Positions 36,499 through 44,842 of a DNA stretch of 64,000 bases are shown one piece after another (positions within the stretch are counted from its first letter, which is position 1; every line of letters begins with the position of its first letter). The notes below the pieces were generated by a model that worked only from the letters and a program-made list of their open reading frames with translations, was not told where the DNA came from and ran no database searches. The stretch spans positions 97,749 through 161,748 of the forward strand of contig CAREDV010000004.1 in NCBI GenBank assembly GCA_948964545.1, given 5' to 3'. Position numbers and translations under genes: made by a program. Source of the DNA: an uncultured bacterium (lineage in GTDB: Bacteria > Cyanobacteriota > Vampirovibrionia > Gastranaerophilales > Gastranaerophilaceae).

Positions 36499-36526
36499 GT
36501 TAAATCATGTAAAAATCTTGACAACA

Positions 36527-36559
36527 TGTCATGACAATACACTTTGCTTTTCCTATGAT
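36527..36559 (+). promoter_or_regulatory. Promoter with palindromic operator for the gene at 36580
   Basis: ATGACA (36531-36536), 17 bases, TATGAT (36554-36559). The perfect 10-base palindrome TGTCATGACA (36527-36536) covers the -35 box and would suit a dimeric repressor or activator. A second TTGACA lies at 36518. Confidence 0.6.
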
Positions 36560-36579
36560 TGTATTAATAGGGGGTAGAA

Positions 36580-37059
36580 ATGCCAGAAGATTTAATTGAA
36601 AAAAAATCAAATTTTGACTTAACGTCACGTAGTGCATTCTCGCGTGAGGATGAAGTTTTTACATCACGTTCTTATGCTGCACTCTTGGCAAAAAATATAA
36701 TACCATATTCTCACAGAAAAATGGCAGACAATTACGTTATTATCAAACGAGTATTTAAATTTCAAGCTGTTATGCCGAGAATTACAAAAGCAGAACAAAC
36801 GCTTCTAGCAAAATATGATTTTAATACACTTGAATATACAACCGTAAAACAAATGTATGAAGAATTAGAATTGTTACAAAAATGGGCAGTTTCTGCTGAT
36901 GAAAAACTAAAATCTGATTCAGATGCAATATTAGATATTAGAACCAAAGAATTAAAGTTCATAGTCGCTACAGCTTATGCAAGCATATCAAACGAACTTT
37001 ATAAGGGTTATTTAGCTTTAGAAAACTACTTTATTGAAATAAGCAAATATAATGATTAA
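36580..37059 (+). CDS. Unknown helical protein, 159 residues
   Basis: Starts MPEDLIEKKSNFDL after an AGGGGG ribosome binding site. It has no signal peptide, membrane segment or cysteines. The second half is a long predicted helix pair (TTVKQMYEELELLQKWAVS and TKELKFIVATAYASISNEL). Its own promoter with a palindromic operator and its own terminator make it a single-gene unit. I do not recognise the family. Confidence 0.7.
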   Translation: MPEDLIEKKSNFDLTSRSAFSREDEVFTSRSYAALLAKNIIPYSHRKMADNYVIIKRVFKFQAVMPRITKAEQTLLAKYDFNTLEYTTVKQMYEELELLQKWAVSADEKLKSDSDAILDIRTKELKFIVATAYASISNELYKGYLALENYFIEISKYND

Positions 37060-37064
37060 TAAAA

Positions 37065-37099
37065 AAAAAGAAGCCGTTTTAAAAAACGGCTTCTTTTTT
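37065..37099. terminator. Bidirectional terminator
   Basis: AAAAGAAGCCGTTTT pairs with AAAACGGCTTCTTTT; T-rich on both strands. It ends the gene at 36580 and the convergent rpsP. Confidence 0.88.
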
Positions 37100-37114
37100 A
37101 TAATAAATTAATAT

Positions 37115-37477
37115 TTACGCTTCAGCCGAAGCTTCTTCTGCAGGAGCAGCTTCTGCAGCTGCTTTTGCTTCAGCTTCTGCTTGAGCCTTAGCCTGTGCTT
37201 TTTTAGAAAGTTTTACTGTTTCTTTTTTAACGTAGTTCAAAGTACCGTCTTCGTTGCAGTTTTTAATTAAGTAAGCAACAGTTTCAGTAGGTTGAGCACC
37301 TTTTTTAATCCATTCTTGAGCCGCAGCCAGGTCTAATTTCATAACCTTAGTTTTAGGATTATAGTGACCCAATTCTTGAACAGGTCTGCCTTCACGTTTT
37401 GTTGTTGAATTAATAACGATAATTCTGTATGTAGGAGCTTTTTTAGAACCTAATCTTTTTAATCTGATTTTTAACAT
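37115..37477 (-). CDS. rpsP: 30S ribosomal protein S16
   Basis: 120 residues. The conserved N-terminal core is MLKIRLKRLGSKKAPTYRI followed by VQELGHYNP and EWIKKGAQPTETV. The last 35 residues are an Ala/Glu-rich tail (AEAEAKAAAEAAPAEEASAEA-like), longer than in the 80-90-residue S16 of E. coli. A structured region lies directly upstream. Confidence 0.96.
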   Translation of the reverse strand: MLKIRLKRLGSKKAPTYRIIVINSTTKREGRPVQELGHYNPKTKVMKLDLAAAQEWIKKGAQPTETVAYLIKNCNEDGTLNYVKKETVKLSKKAQAKAQAEAEAKAAAEAAPAEEASAEA

Positions 37478-37493
37478 TTTGTTTTCCCTTATT

Positions 37494-37600
37494 TTGTGTA
37501 ACCATCGAACCTGTCACACAACGCAGCCGCCGCTTTGTCTGCCAAGTCCTTGAACAAGGCTAAGAGGAATTGCCTCATTCCAAGTCTAATAAAACACAAA
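37494..37600 (-). promoter_or_regulatory. Structured GC-rich leader of rpsP
   Basis: On the minus strand a 9-base stem, TTGTGTGAC paired with GTTACACAA around a 10-base loop (37521-37494), lies 16 bases before the rpsP start codon. Upstream are a small CCTTG/CAAGG hairpin and a GGAAT/ATTCC hairpin, with GCGGCGGC between. It may be an autoregulatory r-protein leader. I checked for a tRNA (a TTCGAT stretch is present), but the arms do not fit. Confidence 0.4.
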
Positions 37601-37637
37601 AACATTTACTAATCAAGTATCGGGTTAACAAAAGTTA

Positions 37638-39350
37638 TTATGAGCTAAACATTGTAAATACTTTTTCAACACCTTTGCTTATTAGATTTTTAACTGTATC
37701 AAATTCAGAAGTCAGTGCTGAAATTTCCATATCAAGGTTTTTCATTTGAAGTTCAAGAGTTTCTTCTTTATAATTCAGCTTACCTTTTGTAACGTTATAT
37801 TCAAGTTCAGCTTGAGTAATAGCACTTTCATCTGGAACTTCTGCCACATGACCGTTAAGAGTATACGGTCCTTGATAGAAATAACCATCATTGTTTAATG
37901 AGGAAATAAACAACTGACCGTTTTTCAATGCATGTGCCAGATATTCTTTGTCTTCAACCAATTGACGTTTTGTAGCATCAGTACAAGCTCCGTTCATACA
38001 GATTTGGTTGTACAACATATTGTAGAAATCAGCCTTTAACATTGTTTGGTTAGTTTGAGCAGCATCATTAGCAAGCAAGAAGTAATAATTCAAATCATCT
38101 GTAGCATATTTACTATCACTTGATGATTTATTTTTAATTACAAATGCTGAATCACTACCATCGCAGGCAATAGCAAAGTTTGTCAAGAATGATTTGACCA
38201 TATTTGTTAAACTAAAAGAACTTTTATTATCATTACCAGTAATTACAGTGTTTTGTTTTTGAGCTTCAGTATATAAATCGTAAGTTTTACTTGTATTTTT
38301 AGAAGTTCCTTGAGATTTGTTATATTGAGCTTTTGTAAATTCTAAAGCACTATCTAAAGCTGCACTTGATTCCAAATCAACATTTAAACCTTTAGGTTCA
38401 GCTGATTCTTTTGAATGTCCCTGACCAAGAACTTTAGCAATTTCTTCCAAAACTTTATCTATTACATTTTGAGCATTATTACCTCTATAGGATAATTCAT
38501 ATTTACCAGTTAATAAATCCCCAAGAGTAAGTTTTTCAACATTAGCTGGAGATAAGGCTTGACCATTTTTAGTAATAACAACTTGATTGGTTTTAGGATT
38601 TCCACTTGAATCTTTTTCGTTCAAATTGGAATCCGATACCCAATTATATGTACCACTATCTAAAAACTTAGTCAATTTCAAACCATAGATAGCTTCATTT
38701 TTATCTACTCTGCCTTTTGTAGGGTCACCATCTACATAAGGAGGTTCAATTCCAGCATCTTTATATGTTTTTCCTAAATAGTTAATAAATGCAGTACTTG
38801 TCAATGCATTTGAGATAGACTTATCCTGAACTTCACCGCCAACACCTGCTTTTGTATAACCGTTTTTACCAAGAGCTTGAATAGCAGCAACTGTTGAGCC
38901 GTCAACTTTGTTAACCAAGCCTAATTGATACAAAAATGCATCTCTTGTACCATCATTTTGAGAAACATTAGCATTACCTTTTTGCATAAGTCCAGCTACA
39001 CCTGTCGGTTTACCTGTCTCTTTTTCAATAATTCCTGCTGCTACAGCTGCATTATACATAGAATCAGTTAAAACTATTTTACCCTGAGTATCAGTTATAA
39101 GATAAGGATCATACTGATTTATAGCAGAAGGAGTCATCATCATATCATACGTTAAGTCATAGGTATTTTCATCCATATCTTCCCAGACTAGTTTTGTCGC
39201 AGTCAGATTAGTCTGATAATCCTGTGCTGCTTTTTGCAAATCACGTGTAACAGAAAGTTTTTGCTGTGCAATCTGCATAGATTGAAATTCACAGTTCATT
39301 TTTCTTGATGTTATGGCTAAAAATCTTGCTTGTGAAGCTGCCAGTCCCAT
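37638..39350 (-). CDS. Large secreted/axial-type protein of unknown family
   Basis: 570 residues, start MGLAASQARFLAITSRKMN. A helical N-terminal region (to about residue 55, NCEFQSMQIAQQKLSVTRDL) and a helical C-terminal coiled coil (LQMKNLDMEISALTSEFDTV near the end) flank a long Ser/Thr/Asn-rich middle. That layout is typical of flagellar and type III axial proteins, whose two ends pack together. It has no Sec signal peptide. The promoter upstream looks like a sigma-28 (FliA) site. I infer a flagellum-type exported protein, but recognise no exact family. Confidence 0.6.
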   Translation of the reverse strand: MGLAASQARFLAITSRKMNCEFQSMQIAQQKLSVTRDLQKAAQDYQTNLTATKLVWEDMDENTYDLTYDMMMTPSAINQYDPYLITDTQGKIVLTDSMYNAAVAAGIIEKETGKPTGVAGLMQKGNANVSQNDGTRDAFLYQLGLVNKVDGSTVAAIQALGKNGYTKAGVGGEVQDKSISNALTSTAFINYLGKTYKDAGIEPPYVDGDPTKGRVDKNEAIYGLKLTKFLDSGTYNWVSDSNLNEKDSSGNPKTNQVVITKNGQALSPANVEKLTLGDLLTGKYELSYRGNNAQNVIDKVLEEIAKVLGQGHSKESAEPKGLNVDLESSAALDSALEFTKAQYNKSQGTSKNTSKTYDLYTEAQKQNTVITGNDNKSSFSLTNMVKSFLTNFAIACDGSDSAFVIKNKSSSDSKYATDDLNYYFLLANDAAQTNQTMLKADFYNMLYNQICMNGACTDATKRQLVEDKEYLAHALKNGQLFISSLNNDGYFYQGPYTLNGHVAEVPDESAITQAELEYNVTKGKLNYKEETLELQMKNLDMEISALTSEFDTVKNLISKGVEKVFTMFSS

Positions 39351-39490
39351 TTTTACCCTTTCCGCCGAACTTGATTCGACTTTTTATGTTACCACCAGAG
39401 GCTAAAGCCTGCGTTTTTTTTGCCTTTCCGCCGACTATTGCCAGCTTTTGTGATATTTTTACCTTACATTTTAGTAACGTTCATATCTAA

Positions 39491-39517
39491 TATCGGCATT
39501 TTTAGCATGAAACTTTA
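39491..39517 (-). promoter_or_regulatory. Sigma-28 (FliA)-like promoter
   Basis: On the minus strand TAAAGTTT (39517-39510), 12 bases, then GCCGATAT (39497-39490). The FliA consensus is TAAAGTTT, 11 bases, GCCGATAA. The match is exact in the -35 part and 7 of 8 in the -10 part, with one extra spacer base. It would start a leader of about 134 bases before the gene at 39350. Confidence 0.6.
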
Positions 39518-39551
39518 AAAAAATATGAGATTTTTGTAACAATAATTAACA

Positions 39552-39782
39552 TTATTTCAAGTCAATTAAAAGATCATAGATTTTATCAATCTTATCTTTT
39601 ACCTCGCTAAACTGTTCTTTCAAATCTTTAAAACTGTTCAGACTGACAAATTTTTCTTCAATTTCTTCAATAATTTCTCTGTGTTTTTTCTCCAGCTGTT
39701 CAGGTGTAACAAATATTCTTTGCTGAATAAAAAATATTAACACTACAACAATAATCGGAGAGTATTCAATAAAATGTTCCAT
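39552..39782 (-). CDS. Small membrane protein with coiled coil (phage island)
   Basis: 76 residues. One N-terminal membrane helix (SPIIVVVLIFFIQQRIF) is followed by a charged coiled coil (about 30-76). It lies 10 bases downstream of terL. Size and plan would suit a phage lysis accessory protein such as a spanin or XhlA-like protein, but this is only a suggestion from context. Confidence 0.6.
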   Translation of the reverse strand: MEHFIEYSPIIVVVLIFFIQQRIFVTPEQLEKKHREIIEEIEEKFVSLNSFKDLKEQFSEVKDKIDKIYDLLIDLK

Positions 39783-39792
39783 AAATTTCCCT

Positions 39793-41082
39793 TTACATAG
39801 TTATCGGCCAATAAAAATCTACAAGATAAGATGCAGCGTCCATCGGATGTGATAGAAATTTCAATTCCTTAGACTGCTTTATCTGGCTGTAAGTCGGAAT
39901 ATCAATCTTTGACGAGCCCTCTTTATATTTAAGGTTATAAATATTATAAAGAAGTTTTTCGCATTTTTTATCAACAAAAAGACAAACTTCACCATCTGCA
40001 GAACGGACTTTTGAATTAAACGCCATAATCCTGTTTTTTATCGGCGGGTTAAAAGCTTTTATTTGAATTTCAGCATCATAGCCGTATTGAAGCAATTTTT
40101 TCTTAATAATCACATAATTTGTATATTCGCTTGTACAGCTTCTATTGTCCCCAGATGCATCGCCATTTACAATTACTCTGCCTTTATGTGCAGGATAACG
40201 GCGTAAAAATTCATCACAAGCTTTTGCAGTTGTTGTATTTTCCATTGCAATTTCGTCAAAATAAAACACTTTGTCATCGGTTTTATGAGCAAAAACCCAG
40301 CACATCGGGTCAACGTTAAAGTCGCAAGAAATATGTAAATCCATTTCAGGCTGATAGGCAATATCTTTTACATTTTCATCCGTAAAATCTTTTATAACAA
40401 GACCGTTATTGTATTCGCCGTTTTTAGCAAGCACAAAAATATTATAATACTGCTCATCATAAATCTTTTTAAGCTCGTCACAGAATCCCTCTGGAAGATA
40501 AACGTTTTGAGTAGTAGGCGCAGAAATAAGCCTGTAATTAGGGGCAGAATTTTCCACAAAAGTTTTATAAACCCACCCTCTTTGCATTTCGGGGTTTGTA
40601 TGCCCAAAAATCCTGTGTCTAAAACCTTTCCAATCTTTTCTGACACGCTGGCGCATACGGCTTAAAAGCACTTTAAATGTATCATAAGGCACATCAGACA
40701 TCTCCTCAATTTCCACAAAGCCTAAGTTTAAAGATTTTAATTTATTAGGCTCGTCAAAATGTCTGAAAAGAATTTCCGACCCGTTTTTAAACATTAATTT
40801 CTGCAATGACGACGACCATTCATAATCGACTCCTTCAACAAATCCGAAATTTTCAAGGTGTTCAAAATAAGTTTGTAAAGTAGTATCTCTCACAAGAGTA
40901 TATGTTTGAGCACCGACTAACCCGCGTACACCTGGAAATTTAACCGCAAGTAAAATCCCTAAAAGCGACCCTGAAAACGTCTTTCCAGATCCATATCCCC
41001 CTTGATAAACCGCCACATCCAAACTATAATTATGCGGAATTTCCAAAAACTCTCGCTGAGCTTTCAATAATTTATATAACAT
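39793..41082 (-). CDS. terL: Phage terminase large subunit
   Basis: 429 residues. It powers DNA packaging and cuts concatemers. Walker A is GGYGSGKTFSG, the adenine/motor region is GAQTYTLVRDTTLQ, Walker B with catalytic Glu is FVEIEEMSD, and the C-terminal RNase H-like nuclease begins ISCDFNVDPMCW with a second acidic site in VIVNGDASGD. It is complete. Normally it follows terS directly; here terS lies about 6 kb away at 46831-47265. Confidence 0.93.
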   Translation of the reverse strand: MLYKLLKAQREFLEIPHNYSLDVAVYQGGYGSGKTFSGSLLGILLAVKFPGVRGLVGAQTYTLVRDTTLQTYFEHLENFGFVEGVDYEWSSSLQKLMFKNGSEILFRHFDEPNKLKSLNLGFVEIEEMSDVPYDTFKVLLSRMRQRVRKDWKGFRHRIFGHTNPEMQRGWVYKTFVENSAPNYRLISAPTTQNVYLPEGFCDELKKIYDEQYYNIFVLAKNGEYNNGLVIKDFTDENVKDIAYQPEMDLHISCDFNVDPMCWVFAHKTDDKVFYFDEIAMENTTTAKACDEFLRRYPAHKGRVIVNGDASGDNRSCTSEYTNYVIIKKKLLQYGYDAEIQIKAFNPPIKNRIMAFNSKVRSADGEVCLFVDKKCEKLLYNIYNLKYKEGSSKIDIPTYSQIKQSKELKFLSHPMDAASYLVDFYWPITM

Positions 41083-41104
41083 AATCCCCCCGTCATCATC
41101 AAAA

Positions 41105-41815
41105 CTAATCTTTTATCAACACATGGTTGCCGTTAATCGTTACCCATTTGCCATCGGCTGAACCGCTATCTTTTGATGAGCCTTTACTTTTTTCTTGTGC
41201 TTCATCTCTGATTTGTCCGTTACGTAACTGTTCCATAATGATATCTTCATTCTGCGCAAATTCATCAGATGTCATTCGACCTATTTGTTGGCGAGAAAAC
41301 GGCTCAACCTGTGATGCATAACCGGTTGGGTTACCATCCCATCGCTTTTTAATCTCATTAATAATATTTTCCACTTTACCATCATATTTTCTTGGATCGT
41401 CAGGCTTGGTTATAAGTTCACCATTTTTCATTCTGTCCATTATCTTTTCTGCAATTAAATCACTTCTTTGTTTATCAGACATTTTATAAACCTGATTGCC
41501 GTATTCTTTCAAAATTTCTTTTGCAATTTCACGACCTTGATTGTTATTCCAAGAATCCATATTCCATTCACCTTGTGGGTTGTTTTTAGGTTGAGTTTCA
41601 TGCAAAACTCCTAAGGTAAAACTTCCTAAATTACCATAATCAAAAGCTAAATCGGCACCCATAAAAGCATGTTTAAAAGCATCAGCCTCAACATTCCAAG
41701 TTCTATGTTCTTTTAATGGATTTAACTCAAAACCATATTGCCTTTGATATTCCATTGTTTTTTTATCTAAACGTTCACTATACCTTCTTTGTTTCTGTTC
41801 AAAATAATTATTCAT
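41105..41815 (-). CDS. Toxin-like or enzyme-like phage protein with shared C-terminal tag
   Basis: 236 residues. The core has DAFKHAFMGADLAFDYGN, HETQ and MDSWNNNQGREIA, a His/Asp/Asn pattern that resembles small domains seen in polymorphic toxins; I cannot name the activity. Residues 173-203 (FSRQQIGRMTSDEFAQ onward) match the C-terminus of the scaffold-like protein at 48263 and a segment of the lipase-like protein at 44843. The last 15 residues, GKWVTINGNHVLIKD, form a second short motif of a kind seen at the ends of phage structural proteins. It may be a virion cargo. Confidence 0.6.
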   Translation of the reverse strand: MNNYFEQKQRRYSERLDKKTMEYQRQYGFELNPLKEHRTWNVEADAFKHAFMGADLAFDYGNLGSFTLGVLHETQPKNNPQGEWNMDSWNNNQGREIAKEILKEYGNQVYKMSDKQRSDLIAEKIMDRMKNGELITKPDDPRKYDGKVENIINEIKKRWDGNPTGYASQVEPFSRQQIGRMTSDEFAQNEDIIMEQLRNGQIRDEAQEKSKGSSKDSGSADGKWVTINGNHVLIKD

Positions 41816-41881
41816 AATTGTTTTCCCTTTCTTTTATAATTAATACTTTATTTTTAAATAAGATTAGACTATAATAAATCT

Positions 41882-42295
41882 ATGAAATTTAATAAAATAT
41901 CAAAACTTAAAAACTATATATCTGCGCATCTTATGTCTTTATGCGGATATTTATACAATGTTCATCTTTATTTTTATAATTTAGAAACACCCAAAATTTT
42001 TTCAGATCCTGGTGCTGATGAAACAGTTGAAGCATATGCCCATACTTTTCATTATTTTATCGTATTAGCATTTTATTTTGTAATTATAGTTTTACTTATT
42101 TTATCTTGCATAATTGAAAATATTTTAAAGAAAAAATTCAATATAAATATTTTCCAAAAATTTCCGATTAACATAGCTATAAGCAAAGTTTATAATATTA
42201 TATTTTGGATAGGAATAATGTTAGTTTTAAAAACATTTATACCTACTCTTCTATTTTTTATATTCGCATTAATATCTAGTGTATTAAATTTTTAA
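41882..42295 (+). CDS. Small membrane protein on the opposite strand (moron-like)
   Basis: 137 residues with two or three hydrophobic segments (FHYFIVLAFYFVIIVLLILS, IIFWIGIMLVLKTFIP and the end LLFFIFALISSVLNF). It is the only clear plus-strand protein gene in the island. A TATAAT box lies exactly 6 bases before the ATG and no ribosome binding site is seen, so it may be leaderless. It has its own terminator. Such lone genes are often expressed in the lysogen and can give superinfection exclusion, which is an inference here. Confidence 0.65.
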   Translation: MKFNKISKLKNYISAHLMSLCGYLYNVHLYFYNLETPKIFSDPGADETVEAYAHTFHYFIVLAFYFVIIVLLILSCIIENILKKKFNINIFQKFPINIAISKVYNIIFWIGIMLVLKTFIPTLLFFIFALISSVLNF

Positions 42296-42297
42296 AT

Positions 42298-42321
42298 AAA
42301 GGTGCCGTTACGACACCTTTT
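42298..42321 (+). terminator. Terminator of the opposite-strand membrane gene
   Basis: AAAGGTG and CACCTTT pair, with an inner CG/CG, followed by T residues. It overlaps the end of the convergent portal gene. Confidence 0.65.
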
Positions 42322-43969
42322 CATCATCCAACAAAAAATTATTTGCATTTTCTATCCCGTACTGTTCCAGTGCAAATTTAAAACATTCAAGCCAGTCTAT
42401 ACGTTCCTCAACTTCAGGAACTTGTGCAAATGAGCGGACGACTTCAAACAACTCTTTCAAACGTAATTTACGCTCAAATGAGGCTTTTCTGTCACCGTAT
42501 CTGTAAACATAATTGGCATTTCTAACTTCATCATCAATTTCAAGAAAACTCGTTCTGCCATGGTCATTCACACCGATTAATTCTCTGCCAAGCTTAAAGT
42601 ACGAAATAATTTCTGCAGTCTTTTCAACCATAGGAACAATAATCTTACGGTTAATTGCATCAAGCATCATGTTCAATCTTGCTTCCTGACCGCTTACAGA
42701 GTAATTCAACTCAGTTGCAGTACGCTGTGCAGACTGCAAATTTCCTGCCATATTCTTGAAAATTCCTGTTGCACTTTCAATTGTTGATTTAAAATAATTC
42801 AAGAAATCCCAGCCGACCATTGCTTTGTCAAAACTCAAAGGCATTGGTGATGTCGGCATAAGAGCTGCATCATATTCAATAATTTTACCAGGCCTTACAT
42901 CCTGCTGACCTTTGAAACAGCCTTTCGGAGCAAGGTATGGAGGATTCATCATCAATGCAAGTGCATCAATTTGTTTGTTTAAAATCGTAGATGCAAGACT
43001 GTTCAATATCAATGCCACACGCAGCGGAGAAATCCCTCTGCCAGTTTGAGGAGATTCTATAATATTTGCATGGATAAAAGGATTTATCACAAACGGATTT
43101 GTTTCGCAGCGGATAATTTCACGTCTGCCTGCAACTACAATCAATCTGTTTTTCAACAATTTCCCGTCAGTAAGTTCTATATCTCCCCAAAACTCCAGAA
43201 TTTCCAGTTTATTACCGTCAACTGCGTTATTTTCACTGTTTTTGTATTTTTTACCTGCCACCACTCCTTTCAAAACTTCCAGTTTAGTATCATCTAATAA
43301 GTTATTTGATTTATCTGAAAACAGCTCATCAATAGTCGAATATGTTCTGTAAATCTTTGCACACTTATCCCAGTTTTCACGATTATATTGATCAAATACG
43401 AAATCTTCCGATTTAATATGTTTAATTTTGGCATTATCGTAAACAACTTTATCATCAAGAATAAAGCTGTTTTTATCAGGATATAAAGTTTGTTCTTCCA
43501 ATGTTTTCACACGTCTTACGGATTTAATTTTTGTTTCCCAGCCGACAAAAAGTGTTGTCTCTCCAGTTTCAACAATGCCGTCAATAACTTTTTCAATCTC
43601 ATTTTCAATATTCATCTGTTCAAAAGTATTTACAAGCATAGCTTTCTGTCTGTTTGCAAAGCTTTGTGTTTTTGGAGTTGTTCCAGAAACATCAAACATC
43701 GCATCAGGATGCGAATACAAGTTTTCACTAATATGAGATTTTAAAGTCTGCGCAAGTTCATAAATATCAGGCAGTTCAATCTTGCTGTCCCATCCGTTAA
43801 TTTTCGGAACATCCGAATTGTAAATAGCATCCCTGATAAGCTTCATATCTGTAAGCTGCAAACTTCTCCTGTCATTAAATTTGTCGTATTTTTCAACAAT
43901 GCTGCTTACAAGAAATTTTTCATCAATATCTGATAAATTTTGTGTTAAATCTTCAATATCTATTTTCAT
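42308..43969 (-). CDS. Phage portal protein
   Basis: About 553 residues. The portal forms the dodecameric ring through which DNA enters the capsid. Long helices and the SAQRTATELNYSVSGQEARL segment followed by NRKIIVPMVEKTAEII are typical of podovirus-type portals. I start at the ATG at 43969 (MKIDIEDLTQ) because AAGGAAAGG lies just upstream; an ATG at 44008 would overlap the upstream acetyltransferase gene by 35 bases. Confidence 0.85.
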   Translation of the reverse strand: MKIDIEDLTQNLSDIDEKFLVSSIVEKYDKFNDRRSLQLTDMKLIRDAIYNSDVPKINGWDSKIELPDIYELAQTLKSHISENLYSHPDAMFDVSGTTPKTQSFANRQKAMLVNTFEQMNIENEIEKVIDGIVETGETTLFVGWETKIKSVRRVKTLEEQTLYPDKNSFILDDKVVYDNAKIKHIKSEDFVFDQYNRENWDKCAKIYRTYSTIDELFSDKSNNLLDDTKLEVLKGVVAGKKYKNSENNAVDGNKLEILEFWGDIELTDGKLLKNRLIVVAGRREIIRCETNPFVINPFIHANIIESPQTGRGISPLRVALILNSLASTILNKQIDALALMMNPPYLAPKGCFKGQQDVRPGKIIEYDAALMPTSPMPLSFDKAMVGWDFLNYFKSTIESATGIFKNMAGNLQSAQRTATELNYSVSGQEARLNMMLDAINRKIIVPMVEKTAEIISYFKLGRELIGVNDHGRTSFLEIDDEVRNANYVYRYGDRKASFERKLRLKELFEVVRSFAQVPEVEERIDWLECFKFALEQYGIENANNFLLDDEKVS

Positions 43970-43973
43970 TTTT

Positions 43974-44468
43974 TTACCTTTCCTTATTTCTACAGGAATA
44001 TATTTCAATATCCTGCAATTTTTTGTTTCTTAAAGTTTCACCTTTCAAAAGTGCTTCTTTTTCAAACCCTGCAGATTTTAACAGAGTTTTTACCCGAAAA
44101 TTCTCAGGATAAACAAGTGCCTTAATCTTTTCAAATTTATATTTTTCAAAACAATGGTCGAGAAAAATTCGGGCGCACACTTTTGTATAATCACCCCAAA
44201 AGCGTCTGTCAAAACAGGTTGTAAGCTCTGCGCTGTGAAGTTTTTTATCACTTCCCGTAAAATTGTCGAGATAAACAAACCCACTCACAAATTCATCTTC
44301 GACAATTACAAAAAATAAAGTCCTGTTTATGAGATTTAAGAAGTAATCATAAACCGACAGCCCGTTTTGAGCATAATCATCATCCAAAAATTTTGAATAT
44401 TTAATATATAAAAATAAAGCCTGCTCAAAATAAGCAGGTTTTTCAAACGGATTTAAAAACTTTGGCAT
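43974..44468 (-). CDS. GNAT-type acetyltransferase in the phage island
   Basis: 164 residues with GNAT features: FFVIVEDEFVSGFVYLDN (beta strands), a degenerate acetyl-CoA region (FDRRFWGDYTKVCARIFLDH) and VYPENFRVKTLLKSAGFEKE, the classic N-x-x-S/K-x-x-hx-x-x-GF ending. GNAT proteins of this kind occur between packaging genes in some phages. Its substrate is unknown. It directly precedes the portal gene. Confidence 0.75.
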   Translation of the reverse strand: MPKFLNPFEKPAYFEQALFLYIKYSKFLDDDYAQNGLSVYDYFLNLINRTLFFVIVEDEFVSGFVYLDNFTGSDKKLHSAELTTCFDRRFWGDYTKVCARIFLDHCFEKYKFEKIKALVYPENFRVKTLLKSAGFEKEALLKGETLRNKKLQDIEIYSCRNKER

Positions 44469-44471
44469 TTT

Positions 44472-44822
44472 TTAAAATTCCGCCTTATCAAATTTTATAT
44501 AAGCGTCATCAGTTGTAAATGCACTTAATTCGCCTTTAAGCATTTGCGTTCTGACACTGTTTTGTAAACCAATTAATGCTTCTGCCTGAATACCGTTGAT
44601 AAAACTTTCACATTTTGTATTTCGGTTGAAATATTTGAATACAGCATCTTTTGAGAATATTTTTTCTTTTGGCAAATCTTTAATATCTGTGTAAACTTTT
44701 TTCTGCGGTTTTTGTTTTGCTTTTTCCAAATCCGCCATAAATTCTTTTTCGATTTTCATTTTAATCAAATCGTCTAAAGATGCGTTGTTCAAAAGCATCT
44801 GTTCTGCATCATTGTTCTTCAT
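44472..44822 (-). CDS. Unknown phage-island protein, 116 residues
   Basis: Starts MKNNDAEQMLLNNASLDDLI. Charged and helical in its first half, mixed in the second. No cysteine cluster or membrane segment. It lies between the acetyltransferase and the lipase-like gene with 3- and 20-base gaps, so it belongs to the same transcript. I do not recognise the family. Confidence 0.6.
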   Translation of the reverse strand: MKNNDAEQMLLNNASLDDLIKMKIEKEFMADLEKAKQKPQKKVYTDIKDLPKEKIFSKDAVFKYFNRNTKCESFINGIQAEALIGLQNSVRTQMLKGELSAFTTDDAYIKFDKAEF

Positions 44823-44842
44823 TCTTTTTGTCCTTTCCGCTG

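Noticed and set aside
37494..37600. Possible tRNA upstream of rpsP (TTCGAT stretch and GC-rich stems)
   Set aside because: The T arm does not pair around TTCGAT and no acceptor stem or anticodon arm fits.
39798..39812. A second GCCGATAA on the minus strand, possible sigma-28 box
   Set aside because: It lies in the last codons of terL and has no -35 match; likely chance.
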